Assembly (NCBI GenBank): GCA_964458495.1
Contig: CAYWJB010000009.1
Location: 124,001 to 188,000, forward strand
DNA: 64,000 bases
Source: JANWVO01 sp964458495
GTDB taxonomy: Bacteria; Acidobacteriota; Terriglobia; Bryobacterales; Bryobacteraceae
Direction: 5' to 3'
How positions within the stretch are numbered: the stretch's first letter is position 1; each line of letters begins with the position of its first letter. The translations under genes were made by a program, and so were the position numbers. The notes below the pieces were generated by a model that saw nothing but the letters and a program-made list of their open reading frames with translations, was not told the origin of the DNA and made no database searches. Below, one piece after another: positions 26,138 through 33,541 of the stretch.

Positions 26138-27448
26138 ATGCCGCAGTCCACCGGCCTGCCCACAATTGTCATCGTGGGACGGCCCAACGTGGGAAAGTCC
26201 ACCCTCTTCAACGCGATCATCGGCCAGCGGAAAGCCATCACCGGCGACGAACCCGGCATCACGCGGGACCGCATCGCCGGAGAAGCCGTCCACCGCCGCC
26301 GCCGCTTCCGCCTCATCGACACCGGCGGCATCATCCCTGACGACGAGGCGCTCATCCCTTCCGAAATCCTCCGCCAGGCCCGCGTCGCGCTCGACGAGGC
26401 CGCCCACATCGTCTTCCTCATCGACGGACGCACCGAAATCACCGCCGCCGACCGCGACCTCGCCATGCTGCTCCGCCGCCTCGGCAAACCGGTCACGCTC
26501 GCCGTCAACAAGATCGACGCCCCCAAACGCGAGGTGCTCGCCGCCGAGTTTTACTCGCTCGGCTTCGAGCGGGTCATCCCCGTCTCTGCCGAACACCGCC
26601 TCGGCATCGACGAACTGCTCGACGCCGCCACAGACGGCTTTCCGGAAGCCGAAGCCGGCACAGAAGAAGAGGCCGAGGAAAAACCGCGCGCCATCCGCGT
26701 GGCGATCATTGGACGCCCCAACGTCGGCAAGTCCACCCTGTTGAATGCCCTGCTCGGCCAGGAACGTGCCATCGTCAGCCCGATCGCTGGCACCACGCGC
26801 GACTCCGTCGACGAACGCATGGTCATCGACGGCCGCGAATACGTCTTCGTCGATACCGCCGGCATCCGCCGCAAGGGCAAGACCAGGCTCATGGCCGAAA
26901 AGCTCAGCGTCGTCATGGCGCGCAGGCACATCCGCATGGCCCACATCGCCCTGCTCGTCCTGGACGCCGAGGAAGGGCCGGTCGGCGGCGACGCCACCAT
27001 CGGCGGCTACGCTCACGAGGAGGGCCGCGCCCTCGTGCTCGTCGTCAACAAGTGGGATCTCCTCGGCGACCGCCGCCGGAAAGAATACGAAGCCGCCATC
27101 CGCGCCCAGTTTCGCTTCCTCGACTACGCCCCGCTCGTCTTCGTCTCCGCCAAAGAGAAGCGCGGCATCCAGGCGCTGCTCGAAGAGATCGACCAGTGCT
27201 GGGAATCCTTCAACCTGCGCGTGCCAACCGGCGAGCTGAACCGCCTCGCCAGCCAGTTCCAGCTGGAACGAGGCCGCCGCATCTACTACATCACCCAGCC
27301 CTCGGTGCGCCCGCCCACCTTCGTCCTCTTCATGGACAGCGACGAGCCGCTGCACTTCTCCACCGAACGCCACATCGTCAACCGGCTGCGCGAACGCTTC
27401 GGCTTCGCGGGCACGCCCGTCGTGCTGAAAGTCAAGGCGCGCCGCTGA
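26138..27448 (+). CDS. der: Ribosome biogenesis GTPase Der (EngA)
   Basis: 436 aa. Two tandem GTPase domains: GRPNVGKSTLFNAI with GITRDR and DTGGI, then GRPNVGKSTLLNALL with GTTRDSVD, DTAGIRRKG and NKWDL. An acidic linker (about residues 170-188) and the C-terminal KH-like domain (YITQPSVRPPTFVLF...RLRERFGFAGTPV) follow. Needed for 50S assembly. No Shine-Dalgarno is seen, in keeping with the -10 box 8 nt upstream. Confidence 0.97.
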   Translation: MPQSTGLPTIVIVGRPNVGKSTLFNAIIGQRKAITGDEPGITRDRIAGEAVHRRRRFRLIDTGGIIPDDEALIPSEILRQARVALDEAAHIVFLIDGRTEITAADRDLAMLLRRLGKPVTLAVNKIDAPKREVLAAEFYSLGFERVIPVSAEHRLGIDELLDAATDGFPEAEAGTEEEAEEKPRAIRVAIIGRPNVGKSTLLNALLGQERAIVSPIAGTTRDSVDERMVIDGREYVFVDTAGIRRKGKTRLMAEKLSVVMARRHIRMAHIALLVLDAEEGPVGGDATIGGYAHEEGRALVLVVNKWDLLGDRRRKEYEAAIRAQFRFLDYAPLVFVSAKEKRGIQALLEEIDQCWESFNLRVPTGELNRLASQFQLERGRRIYYITQPSVRPPTFVLFMDSDEPLHFSTERHIVNRLRERFGFAGTPVVLKVKARR

Positions 27449-28037
27449 GCCGGCGCGGCACGATCCACTCCACCCGCTCGATGCGCCCGGCGCGGATCTG
27501 ACGCGCGAGCGCCGGATACCGCAACAGCCCCGCCGCCGCCAGCACGCGCTCCCTCCCGTCCGCATCCAGCTTCAGCGCATAGTGGTCCGCCCGCTCCCGG
27601 TAAGAGTAGCCCGCATAGCCAGGCTCGCCCAGCCCGCCCATCAGCGCATCCCAGAAGCTGGTCCGCCGGAACAGCCGCCGCGCCGCGCCCGCGCGCTTCT
27701 CGATCTCGATCCGCGTGAACGGGCCGCTCAGCACCACCCGCTCGCAGCGCTCGAACGCGCAAGGCCGCTCCGGCTCCGGCTGCGGCAACGCCCGCACCGC
27801 CTCGCTCACCTCCTCCACCGTGCACTCGATCCGCTCCCAGCGGAACCGCGACGCCCCGCTCACCAGCGAGCCGTGCGTCAACAGATGGTGTACCCTCGCC
27901 GCATCCGCGCCCACCGACGCAGCGGCCAGCTCCAGCAGCTCCTCCAGCGCCATCTCGCTGGCGACAACCGGCGTGAACGCGATCGCTCCCGCCGCCTCGC
28001 TCGAGATCCGCACGCGAATGGTTCGGGGCAGCGCCAT
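27432..28037 (-). CDS. Conserved-looking hypothetical protein
   Basis: 201 aa, cytoplasmic. Not recognised. ATG 28037 is chosen because a -10 box lies 12 nt upstream and the longer frame runs through the divergent gene. Features: a DALMGGLGEPGYAGYSYRERADHYALK segment and a basic WIVPRR end; no Cys pairs or known catalytic motif seen. The 3' end overlaps der by 17 bp on the opposite strand. Shares a bidirectional promoter with the next small gene, so the two may act together. Confidence 0.6.
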   Translation of the reverse strand: MALPRTIRVRISSEAAGAIAFTPVVASEMALEELLELAAASVGADAARVHHLLTHGSLVSGASRFRWERIECTVEEVSEAVRALPQPEPERPCAFERCERVVLSGPFTRIEIEKRAGAARRLFRRTSFWDALMGGLGEPGYAGYSYRERADHYALKLDADGRERVLAAAGLLRYPALARQIRAGRIERVEWIVPRRLSGAP

Positions 28038-28049
28038 CGGCCTGCTCTC

Positions 28050-28059
28050 ATCGTACAAT
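28050..28059. promoter_or_regulatory. Overlapping divergent -10 boxes (ATCGTACAAT)
   Basis: The plus strand reads TACAAT (28054-28059) 8 nt before ATG 28068. The minus strand reads TACGAT (28055-28050) 12 nt before ATG 28037. The boxes share two base pairs, forming a near-symmetric bidirectional promoter for two nearly leaderless genes. Confidence 0.45.
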
Positions 28060-28067
28060 CGCAGGCA

Positions 28068-28355
28068 ATGACCGATCTCGAAAGGATCCGCTCCGAACTC
28101 GCCCGCTACGAGCACCTGCTGCTCGACTTCGACGCCGGGCAGACCGCGTCCGGCGTAGAGCTGATCATCCGCCTGCGTGCGCCCGTGGAGGGCGCGCACG
28201 TCTACCGCGCGCCCCTGCATCCCCGCGACATCGCGCACCCGCAGTTCCCCTGGACCTTTCAGCGCCATCTCTACGACTGCATGCACGACTACCTTTGCGA
28301 ACTCTTCGTCCGCAATCCGCAGGAGCGGACGCCTTCCACCGGAGAAGGGCGCTGA
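28068..28355 (+). CDS. Small hypothetical protein
   Basis: 95 aa. LERIRSELARYEHLLLDFDAGQ starts with a helix; a beta-rich middle (SGVELIIRLRAPVEGAHVYRAPLHPRD) is followed by FQRHLYDCMHDYLCELFVRN. Two Cys and several His could bind metal but there is no known motif. Cytoplasmic. Its stop overlaps the start of the methyltransferase gene (TGATG), so it is probably a partner or chaperone of it. Function unknown. Confidence 0.65.
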   Translation: MTDLERIRSELARYEHLLLDFDAGQTASGVELIIRLRAPVEGAHVYRAPLHPRDIAHPQFPWTFQRHLYDCMHDYLCELFVRNPQERTPSTGEGR

Positions 28356-29347
28356 TGCCCGGCCCCAACCCGCTGGCCGAAATCCTGGCCGGCCGCATCC
28401 GCCGCTCCGGCCCTCTGCTGTTCTCCGAATTCATGGAGGCGGCGCTGTATGATCCCGCTCACGGCTATTACAGCGCCGCGCGCCGCGCCGTCGCCGAGCC
28501 CACCGGCGCCGCCGGCGACTACTACACCGCCACGCAGGTGCAGCCTCTCTTCGGCAGGCTCGCACGCGCCGCGCTCGCCCGCTTGCGCTGCGAACTGCGT
28601 CTTCCCGAGCGCTGCACCGTCGCCGATTGGGGCGCGGGCCGCGCTCTGATGCGCGAGTCCTTCGCCGGCTTCCAATACGTCGCCGTCGAAGCCGGCCAGC
28701 CCGCGCCGCCGCCCCTCGAGGGCATCGTCTTCGCCAACGAACTGTTCGACGCGCTGCCCGTCGACGTTGTGCGTTGCAGCCGCGGCCATGCCCGCCTGCT
28801 GCGCGTCGGCTTCCACGATGGCGCCTTCTGCTGGGTCGAGGCCGAGCCTCCGGAAGACTCGTGGCTCGCCTACGTTGAACGCCTCGCGCCGCACTTCCGC
28901 GAACACGCTGAATTTCAGATCGAGCTGCCTGTGCGGATCGAGCAGGAACTGCGCCGCATCGGCGCCTCGCTCCGCCGCGGCTCGATGCTTGTCATCGACT
29001 ACGGCTTCACCGAACGCGAAGCCGTGCGCTTCCCGCGCGGAACCCTGATGAGCTACCGCCGCCACACCGCCAGCGAAGATGTACTGCGCGATCCCGGTTT
29101 GCAGGACATCACCGCCCATGTGCCCTTCACCTTCCTCGAACAGCTCGCCGCAGCTGCGGGATGGACTCCTCGCGGCCTTGAGAACTTCTCTTCCTGGCTG
29201 TTGCGCGCCGGCGAGCCGGACCACTTCGCCTCGGCGCTCGCCGCAGATTCGGAAGCGGAGGCGGCGCGCCTCCGGCTCCAGCTCAAGACGTTGCTGTTCG
29301 GGATGGGCGAGGCGTTCCGCTGCCTTCGCCTCGACAAGGAGGGCTGA
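28355..29347 (+). CDS. MidA/NDUFAF7-like SAM-dependent methyltransferase
   Basis: 330 aa, COG1565 type. The N-terminus GPLLFSEFMEAALYDPAHGYYSAA is characteristic. GDYYTATQVQPLFGRLAR, VADWGAGRALMRE (SAM-binding Gly-rich loop, somewhat degenerate: the usual GxGxG is GAGRA), FANELFDALPVDVVR and the later LVIDYGF all match the family. The mitochondrial homologue methylates an Arg of a complex I subunit; the bacterial target is not known. Start overlaps the upstream stop. Confidence 0.85.
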   Translation: MPGPNPLAEILAGRIRRSGPLLFSEFMEAALYDPAHGYYSAARRAVAEPTGAAGDYYTATQVQPLFGRLARAALARLRCELRLPERCTVADWGAGRALMRESFAGFQYVAVEAGQPAPPPLEGIVFANELFDALPVDVVRCSRGHARLLRVGFHDGAFCWVEAEPPEDSWLAYVERLAPHFREHAEFQIELPVRIEQELRRIGASLRRGSMLVIDYGFTEREAVRFPRGTLMSYRRHTASEDVLRDPGLQDITAHVPFTFLEQLAAAAGWTPRGLENFSSWLLRAGEPDHFASALAADSEAEAARLRLQLKTLLFGMGEAFRCLRLDKEG

Positions 29348-29355
29348 AAAACACT

Positions 29356-29383
29356 GCGGCCCCGGTTGCCCGGGGCCGCGCTT
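29356..29383 (+). terminator. Intrinsic terminator-like hairpin after the methyltransferase gene
   Basis: A perfect 10-bp GC stem (GCGGCCCCGG / CCGGGGCCGC) with a TTGC loop is followed by GCTTT. The T-run is short, so termination may be weak or Rho-assisted. Confidence 0.6.
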
Positions 29384-29399
29384 TGGATCTTCCCTGGCG

Positions 29400-29419
29400 G
29401 CGCTTCGTCTCCGAAGCGC
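29400..29419 (-). terminator. Hairpin downstream of the Lys/Ala peptide gene
   Basis: Perfect 8-bp stem (GCGCTTCG / CGAAGCGC) with a 4-nt loop, 6 nt past the stop of the 26-aa gene on the minus strand. No T-run, so a 3' stabiliser is as likely as a terminator. Confidence 0.4.
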
Positions 29420-29425
29420 TCCGCC

Positions 29426-29506
29426 TTACTTCTTCTTCTTCGCGGCTGCCTTCTTGGTGGCCTTCTTCGCCGCCTTCTTCGCAGCCTTCTTGGTCGCGTT
29501 CTTCAT
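29426..29506 (-). CDS. 26-aa Lys/Ala-rich basic peptide (histone-H1-tail-like)
   Basis: MKNATKKAAKKAAKKATKKA then AAKKKK: 13 Lys and 9 Ala in 26 residues, with KKAA/KKAT tetrad repeats as in histone H1-like and AlgP-type bacterial DNA-binding tails, but with no other domain. GGAGA lies about 10 nt upstream of the ATG. A near-consensus sigma-70 promoter (TTGACA, 18 nt, TATAAA) is about 60 nt upstream, and hairpins lie downstream. Probably abundant and nucleic-acid binding; this is inference. Confidence 0.6.
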   Translation of the reverse strand: MKNATKKAAKKAAKKATKKAAAKKKK

Positions 29507-29564
29507 CGATCTGTTCTCCGTGACATCAGAATTTGCAGTCGCAGCGCGACAGCATTGTGATCCT

Positions 29565-29594
29565 TTTATAAACTTGGTCTCCAAGTGTTGTCAA
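29565..29594 (-). promoter_or_regulatory. Near-consensus sigma-70 promoter with internal palindrome
   Basis: Minus-strand TTGACA (29594-29589), an 18-nt spacer and TATAAA (29570-29565). The spacer holds a perfect inverted repeat, ACTTGG-aga-CCAAGT (29572-29586), a likely repressor or activator site. Drives the Lys/Ala peptide gene. Confidence 0.6.
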
Positions 29595-29659
29595 GAAAAA
29601 AATGCAATGTAGGCGCGCGAAGGAGCGTTTTCCGCGGCCGGAGAGGAGTTAAAACAGAG

Positions 29660-30340
29660 ATGAGGCGTTTTGTTTTGCCCTTCCGGCGCCTGAACCCGGT
29701 TCTCTTCGCCCTTCTCGCTGCGCTGCTCCTGCTGCCCGCCGGCTGCAAGCGCAAGCCGCGCGCGCCGCGCGCGCCCGCCGCTCCTTCACCCGGATGGACG
29801 GAGACGGGCATCGCCAGCTGGTACGGGCATCCCTATCACGGCCGCCGGTCGTCGAGCGGCGAAGTCTACGACATGCATCAGCTCACCGCCGCGCACCGCA
29901 CGCTTCCCTTCGGCGCCACCGTGCGCGTCACCAATCTCGAGAACCGCAAAAGCGTCCTCGTCCGCATCAACGACCGCGGTCCGTTCGTCGAGGGCCGCAT
30001 CATCGATCTCTCCCGCGCCGCCGCGCAGCAGATCGGGCTCATCGGCCCCGGCACCGCGCTCGTCCGCATCGAACTCGCCGGCTACGAGGACTCCGCGCAG
30101 AAGGATGCGCCGCCGCTGTTCACCGTCCAGGCTGGCTCCTTCGCCGACCGCGCCAACGCCGAACGGCTCCGCGAGCGCCTCCGCCGCCGCTTCGAACCCG
30201 TCGATATCTTCTCCTCTTCCGCTTCTCCACCGCTTCACCGCGTCCTGGTCGGCCGCTTCGGCGATCTGCGCGAGGCCGAAGCCGTCGCCGGTTCGCTCCG
30301 CAGCGAGGTGAAAGATGTCTTCGTCGTGCGCATCCGCTGA
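29660..30340 (+). CDS. rlpA: RlpA-like septal lytic transglycosylase, lipoprotein
   Basis: 226 aa. ATG 29660 (AGGAG upstream) begins a lipoprotein signal with lipobox LPAGC (Cys near residue 30). The double-psi beta-barrel follows: GIASWYGHPYHGRRSSSGE, AAHRTLPFGATVRVTN and VRINDRGPFVEGRIIDLS, including the catalytic Glu/Asp region. A C-terminal SPOR domain (about residues 153-226; FTVQAGSFADRANAERL) binds denuded glycan at division sites. Cleaves naked glycan strands during daughter-cell separation. Confidence 0.9.
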   Translation: MRRFVLPFRRLNPVLFALLAALLLLPAGCKRKPRAPRAPAAPSPGWTETGIASWYGHPYHGRRSSSGEVYDMHQLTAAHRTLPFGATVRVTNLENRKSVLVRINDRGPFVEGRIIDLSRAAAQQIGLIGPGTALVRIELAGYEDSAQKDAPPLFTVQAGSFADRANAERLRERLRRRFEPVDIFSSSASPPLHRVLVGRFGDLREAEAVAGSLRSEVKDVFVVRIR

Positions 30341-30451
30341 CTCGCACCTTCTTTCAAGGCGGGTCCGGCCCTCGATCGGGCTTACAATGAGGCTTGGCGC
30401 AGATTCTCGTAGAGAATTCCTCCTTCTGGACCACTACATACCAGAGGAGAC

Positions 30452-31495
30452 ATGTCTTCCCACGCGGCTGAAGAGTATGGAGACCGGCGCTGGATGATCC
30501 AGGAAAGCAGGGCGCGCCGCTATGAACTGGTGGGCCAGTCGGCCCGCCTCAGGAACGTTCTGCGCCTGGCTGCCAAGCTCGGCCGCGGCCACTGGCCCGT
30601 GCTCCTGCTTGGCGAAACCGGAACCGGCAAGGAGCTGGTGGCCCGCACCATCCACGGCAACGGCCCCGGCGGCCCCTTCGTCACCATCGACTGCTCTTCC
30701 ATGGTGGGCACGCTGATGGAGAGCGAGCTGTTCGGCCATGTGAAGGGCGCCTTCACCGGCGCCAACTCCAACAAGATCGGCCTCATCGAGCAGGCCAACG
30801 GCGGCACGGCGTTCTTCGACGAGATCGGCGAACTCCCGCTGGACCTGCAGGCCAAACTGCTGCGCGTGCTTCAGGAGAAGGAGTTCCGCCCGGTCGGCTC
30901 GCTCCAGGTGCGGAAATCGAGCTTCCGCATCATCGCCGCCACCAACCGCGACCTCGCCAAAGAAGTCGAGAAGGGCGCCTTCCGTCAGGACCTCTACTAC
31001 CGCCTGAACGTTGTGACCCTGCGGCTCAGCCCGCTTCGCGACCGCAAGGAGGACCTGCCGGCCTTGATCCGGCACTTCCTGGAGATGTACGGCAACGGCC
31101 ACACCATGAGCGGGGAATTGTTGGAGCTTATGATGAGCTACGACTGGCCCGGCAACGTGCGCGAACTGGAAAACTGCATCCAGCACATGGTGGCCGTCAA
31201 CAGCGGCCCGGTGCTCCACCTGCAGGACGCGCCGTCGCAACTGCTGCACTTCCACGAGCGCCGCCGCGCCCCGCAGGCGCTCTCGCAAGCCGCTGCGGCC
31301 GCCGTGGCTCCGAACGGCGAAGATGCCGGCGACTCCTTCGTCACCCCCGTGCTCCCGCTGGCGGAGATGGAGCGCCGCGCCATCATCAACGCGCTGCGGT
31401 ACACCAAGGGCGACCGCGTCATGGCCGCGCACCTGCTCGGCATCGGGCGCACCACGCTCTACCGCAAACTCAAGGAATACGGGATCCGCGATTGA
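30452..31495 (+). CDS. Sigma-54-dependent activator, AAA+ plus Fis HTH, no receiver domain
   Basis: 347 aa. Starts directly with the AAA+ domain: LVGQSARLRNVLRLA, Walker A GETGTGKE (about residues 55-62), ESELFGHVKGAFTGA (the GAFTGA sigma-54 contact), Walker B GGTAFFDEIGEL, and sensor/R-finger regions. The Fis-type HTH is at the C-terminus (NALRYTKGDRVMAAHLLGIGRTTLYRKLKEYG). It lacks REC/GAF/PAS domains (PspF-like), so it is controlled by another protein or by expression. GAGGAGA precedes the ATG. Its stop overlaps the TTG start of the glycosyltransferase. Confidence 0.92.
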   Translation: MSSHAAEEYGDRRWMIQESRARRYELVGQSARLRNVLRLAAKLGRGHWPVLLLGETGTGKELVARTIHGNGPGGPFVTIDCSSMVGTLMESELFGHVKGAFTGANSNKIGLIEQANGGTAFFDEIGELPLDLQAKLLRVLQEKEFRPVGSLQVRKSSFRIIAATNRDLAKEVEKGAFRQDLYYRLNVVTLRLSPLRDRKEDLPALIRHFLEMYGNGHTMSGELLELMMSYDWPGNVRELENCIQHMVAVNSGPVLHLQDAPSQLLHFHERRRAPQALSQAAAAAVAPNGEDAGDSFVTPVLPLAEMERRAIINALRYTKGDRVMAAHLLGIGRTTLYRKLKEYGIRD

Positions 31496-32529
31496 CCTTC
31501 GCCCTGGACGCCACATACAGCCTCGGCGGACAACTGTCCGGCATCGGCGTCTACAGCCGCGAGTTGCTCCACGGGCTGGCGCAGGCGCATCCCTGCGCCC
31601 GCTTCGAGTGGCACTACCGGCCGCACCGTTTCCTGGAAGGCTGGCGCGCCCCGAAGCCCGCCAACGCCGCCGCCCGTCCGCTGCTCGAACACATCCGCAC
31701 CGGCGGGGCGCGCCTGTTCCACGGCATCAACCAGCGCCTGCCCGCCGTCCGCTACCCCCTGCGCGTGGTCACTTTCCACGACCTGTTCGTCTTTACGGCC
31801 GAATACTCGACCCCCGAATTCCGCGCACGCTTCCAGCGCCTGGCGCGCGAGGCAGCCGGGCGCGCCGACCTGGTTCTCTGCGTCAGCCGCTTCACCGCCG
31901 CACAGGTGGAGGAGATCCTCCACGTGCCTGCGGCGAGGATTCGCGTCGCTCCCCACGGCGTGCATCTGCCAGCCAGCGGGGAGCCTGCGCAACGCGAGCC
32001 TCTCGTGCTCCATGTCGGCGCCGTGCAGGCGAGGAAGAACCTCGTGCGGCTCGTCGCCGCCTTTGAACGCGCCGCGCCGCCTCCCTGGAGGCTTGTCCTT
32101 GCCGGCGGCAACGGGTATGGCGCGGAGCAAGTGCATGAGAGGATCCGCCGCAGCCCCGCGGCGGAACGGATCGCCGCCACGGGATGGCTCCCCGATGAAG
32201 AGATCGAACACCTGTACCGCCGCGCCTCGGTCTTTGCCTTCCCGTCCCTCGACGAGGGCTTCGGCATTCCGGTGCTCGAGGCGATGGCGCACGGCGTCCC
32301 CGTGCTGTCTTCCCTCCGCGGCGCGCTGCCGGAAGTGTGCGGCGACGCGGCGCTGCTTGTCGATCCCGTCCGCGAAGACGGCATCGCACGGGCGCTCGAG
32401 TCCCTGATTCGCGATGACACGCTGCGGCAGCAGTTGAGAGACGCGGGACTCCGGCGCGCCGCCCAGTTCCCCTGGCGGCGAACCGTGGAGGAGACGTGGA
32501 AAGCCTACGCCGAACTCGGGGCCGTATGA
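31492..32529 (+). CDS. GT4 family glycosyltransferase
   Basis: 345 aa. GT-B fold with GGQLSGIGVYSRELL near the N-terminus, LVLHVGAVQARKNL at the start of the C-terminal domain and the donor-binding EGFGIPVLEAMAHGVPV block, whose E-x7-E pair is typical of GT4. Transfers a sugar from a nucleotide donor, probably to a surface polysaccharide. TTG 31492 overlaps the activator stop (TTGA), so the two are translationally coupled. Confidence 0.88.
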   Translation: MTFALDATYSLGGQLSGIGVYSRELLHGLAQAHPCARFEWHYRPHRFLEGWRAPKPANAAARPLLEHIRTGGARLFHGINQRLPAVRYPLRVVTFHDLFVFTAEYSTPEFRARFQRLAREAAGRADLVLCVSRFTAAQVEEILHVPAARIRVAPHGVHLPASGEPAQREPLVLHVGAVQARKNLVRLVAAFERAAPPPWRLVLAGGNGYGAEQVHERIRRSPAAERIAATGWLPDEEIEHLYRRASVFAFPSLDEGFGIPVLEAMAHGVPVLSSLRGALPEVCGDAALLVDPVREDGIARALESLIRDDTLRQQLRDAGLRRAAQFPWRRTVEETWKAYAELGAV

Positions 32530-32752
32530 CAGATCTCCGCCGCTCCGCTGTCCGCGGTCTGCGTTACCCGCCGAGCCGCAGCGCGAAGACGGCATTGCTG
32601 AGGCGCCTGAATCTCTGCTTCGCTGTAATGCGCCGCGGCCGGCTACGGCTGCACTGCTGCGCGCCGTCGGGTTCCCTGGCAAAAAAGGTTGGCGCGGGTG
32701 TGGGGAGTTTGGGAGGAACTCGGAGGGTCTCGCTAAGATCGTCCTGGGGGAC

Positions 32753-33172
32753 TCAGGTGTTGTCTTCGTCGATGGCAATCTTCAGGGCTCGCAGGAACTT
32801 CTGGTCCTGCGCCGTCCAGCGGATCTTGCCCGCACGGCGCTGGCGCGAACGCTTGCGGTTCTGTTCGAGCTCTTCTTCGAAGTCGGTCTCCACCCGCGTC
32901 TCCACCACCGTCTCCGTGTCGTCCGCCTCGCCGGATTCATCCCGCTTGTTGAACCCGATGGTGGCTTCCAGAACCAGGAACACGTCGTAGCCGGCGCGTT
33001 TGATCTCGCCGATGGCTTCGGCGATGCGGTCCGAGTCCGACAGCGATTCATTGATCGCGTGGCCGAGCTCCTGCATCAGTTCTTTGAGCCGTTCGTCCAA
33101 GGTTTGGCGAAGATCCTTTCTTCTTTCAGGATACCATCCCGCATACGGCACGTCCCCGTTGAGCCGCGCCAC
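32753..33172 (-). CDS. Hypothetical charged cytoplasmic protein
   Basis: 139 aa in the longest reading (GTG 33172). Internal starts at TTG 33100 (115 aa) or ATG 33076 (107 aa) are possible; an extended -10 (TGG-TATCCT, about 33134-33139) favours the shorter forms. ELMQELGHAINESLSDSDRIAEAIGEIKRAGYDVFLVLEATIGF forms a helix-helix-strand unit, followed by an acidic Glu/Thr stretch and a basic RKRSRQRRAGKIRW tail. No family recognised. The acidic/basic split suggests a partner-binding protein. Confidence 0.6.
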   Translation of the reverse strand: MARLNGDVPYAGWYPERRKDLRQTLDERLKELMQELGHAINESLSDSDRIAEAIGEIKRAGYDVFLVLEATIGFNKRDESGEADDTETVVETRVETDFEEELEQNRKRSRQRRAGKIRWTAQDQKFLRALKIAIDEDNT

Positions 33173-33215
33173 CTCTCGTATCGGCTGCAGGCGCCGGTTT
33201 CGTGAGCGGCAGGTC

Positions 33216-33224
33216 TGCTAGCAT
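33216..33224 (+). promoter_or_regulatory. Extended -10 (TGcTAGCAT)
   Basis: TGC-TAGCAT lies 24 nt before ATG 33249. The same GCTAGCAT octamer occurs before the mla operon (13302) and upstream of the sigma-factor gene (56247). Confidence 0.4.
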
Positions 33225-33248
33225 GGCTTTCGAAGGGGCGATCCAGCC

Positions 33249-33515
33249 ATGATCGATGTGGCGAAGAAATTCCTGGCTGCGGTGCTGCCGGGCATCGTCC
33301 GTCCGCTCCACTCCCTCTGGAACGAGATCCTGGGCTTCCTCTTCTTCCTGCTCGCCGTGCTCATGATCCGCCCCGTCTGGCAGGGATGGAAAGAGTTGCA
33401 TCAGGGGCCCGAGCACGTTCTGCGCTTTCTGCTCAGCGCCTTCATGCTTGCGGTGATGCTGGGCTTCTCCCTCCACGCCTTCTGGAAAGCGCGGCGCATC
33501 AGCCGCGGCTCCTGA
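33249..33515 (+). CDS. Small two-TM membrane protein
   Basis: 88 aa. Two hydrophobic helices (about residues 27-43 and 59-78) joined by a short charged loop (QGWKELHQGPEH), with a basic C-terminus (KARRISRGS). Resembles uncharacterised small membrane proteins. GGGGCGA upstream is a weak Shine-Dalgarno. Function unknown. Confidence 0.65.
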   Translation: MIDVAKKFLAAVLPGIVRPLHSLWNEILGFLFFLLAVLMIRPVWQGWKELHQGPEHVLRFLLSAFMLAVMLGFSLHAFWKARRISRGS

Positions 33516-33541
33516 CCCGGCGTCCCGCAAGGGTGCCGCAC

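Noticed and set aside
32526..32990. Plus-strand frame starting ATGA at the end of the GT4 gene
   Set aside because: Overlap with the stop is suggestive, but the product is low-complexity Ser/Arg and lies antisense to a better gene at 32753-33172. 32530-32752 itself shows nothing I can support.
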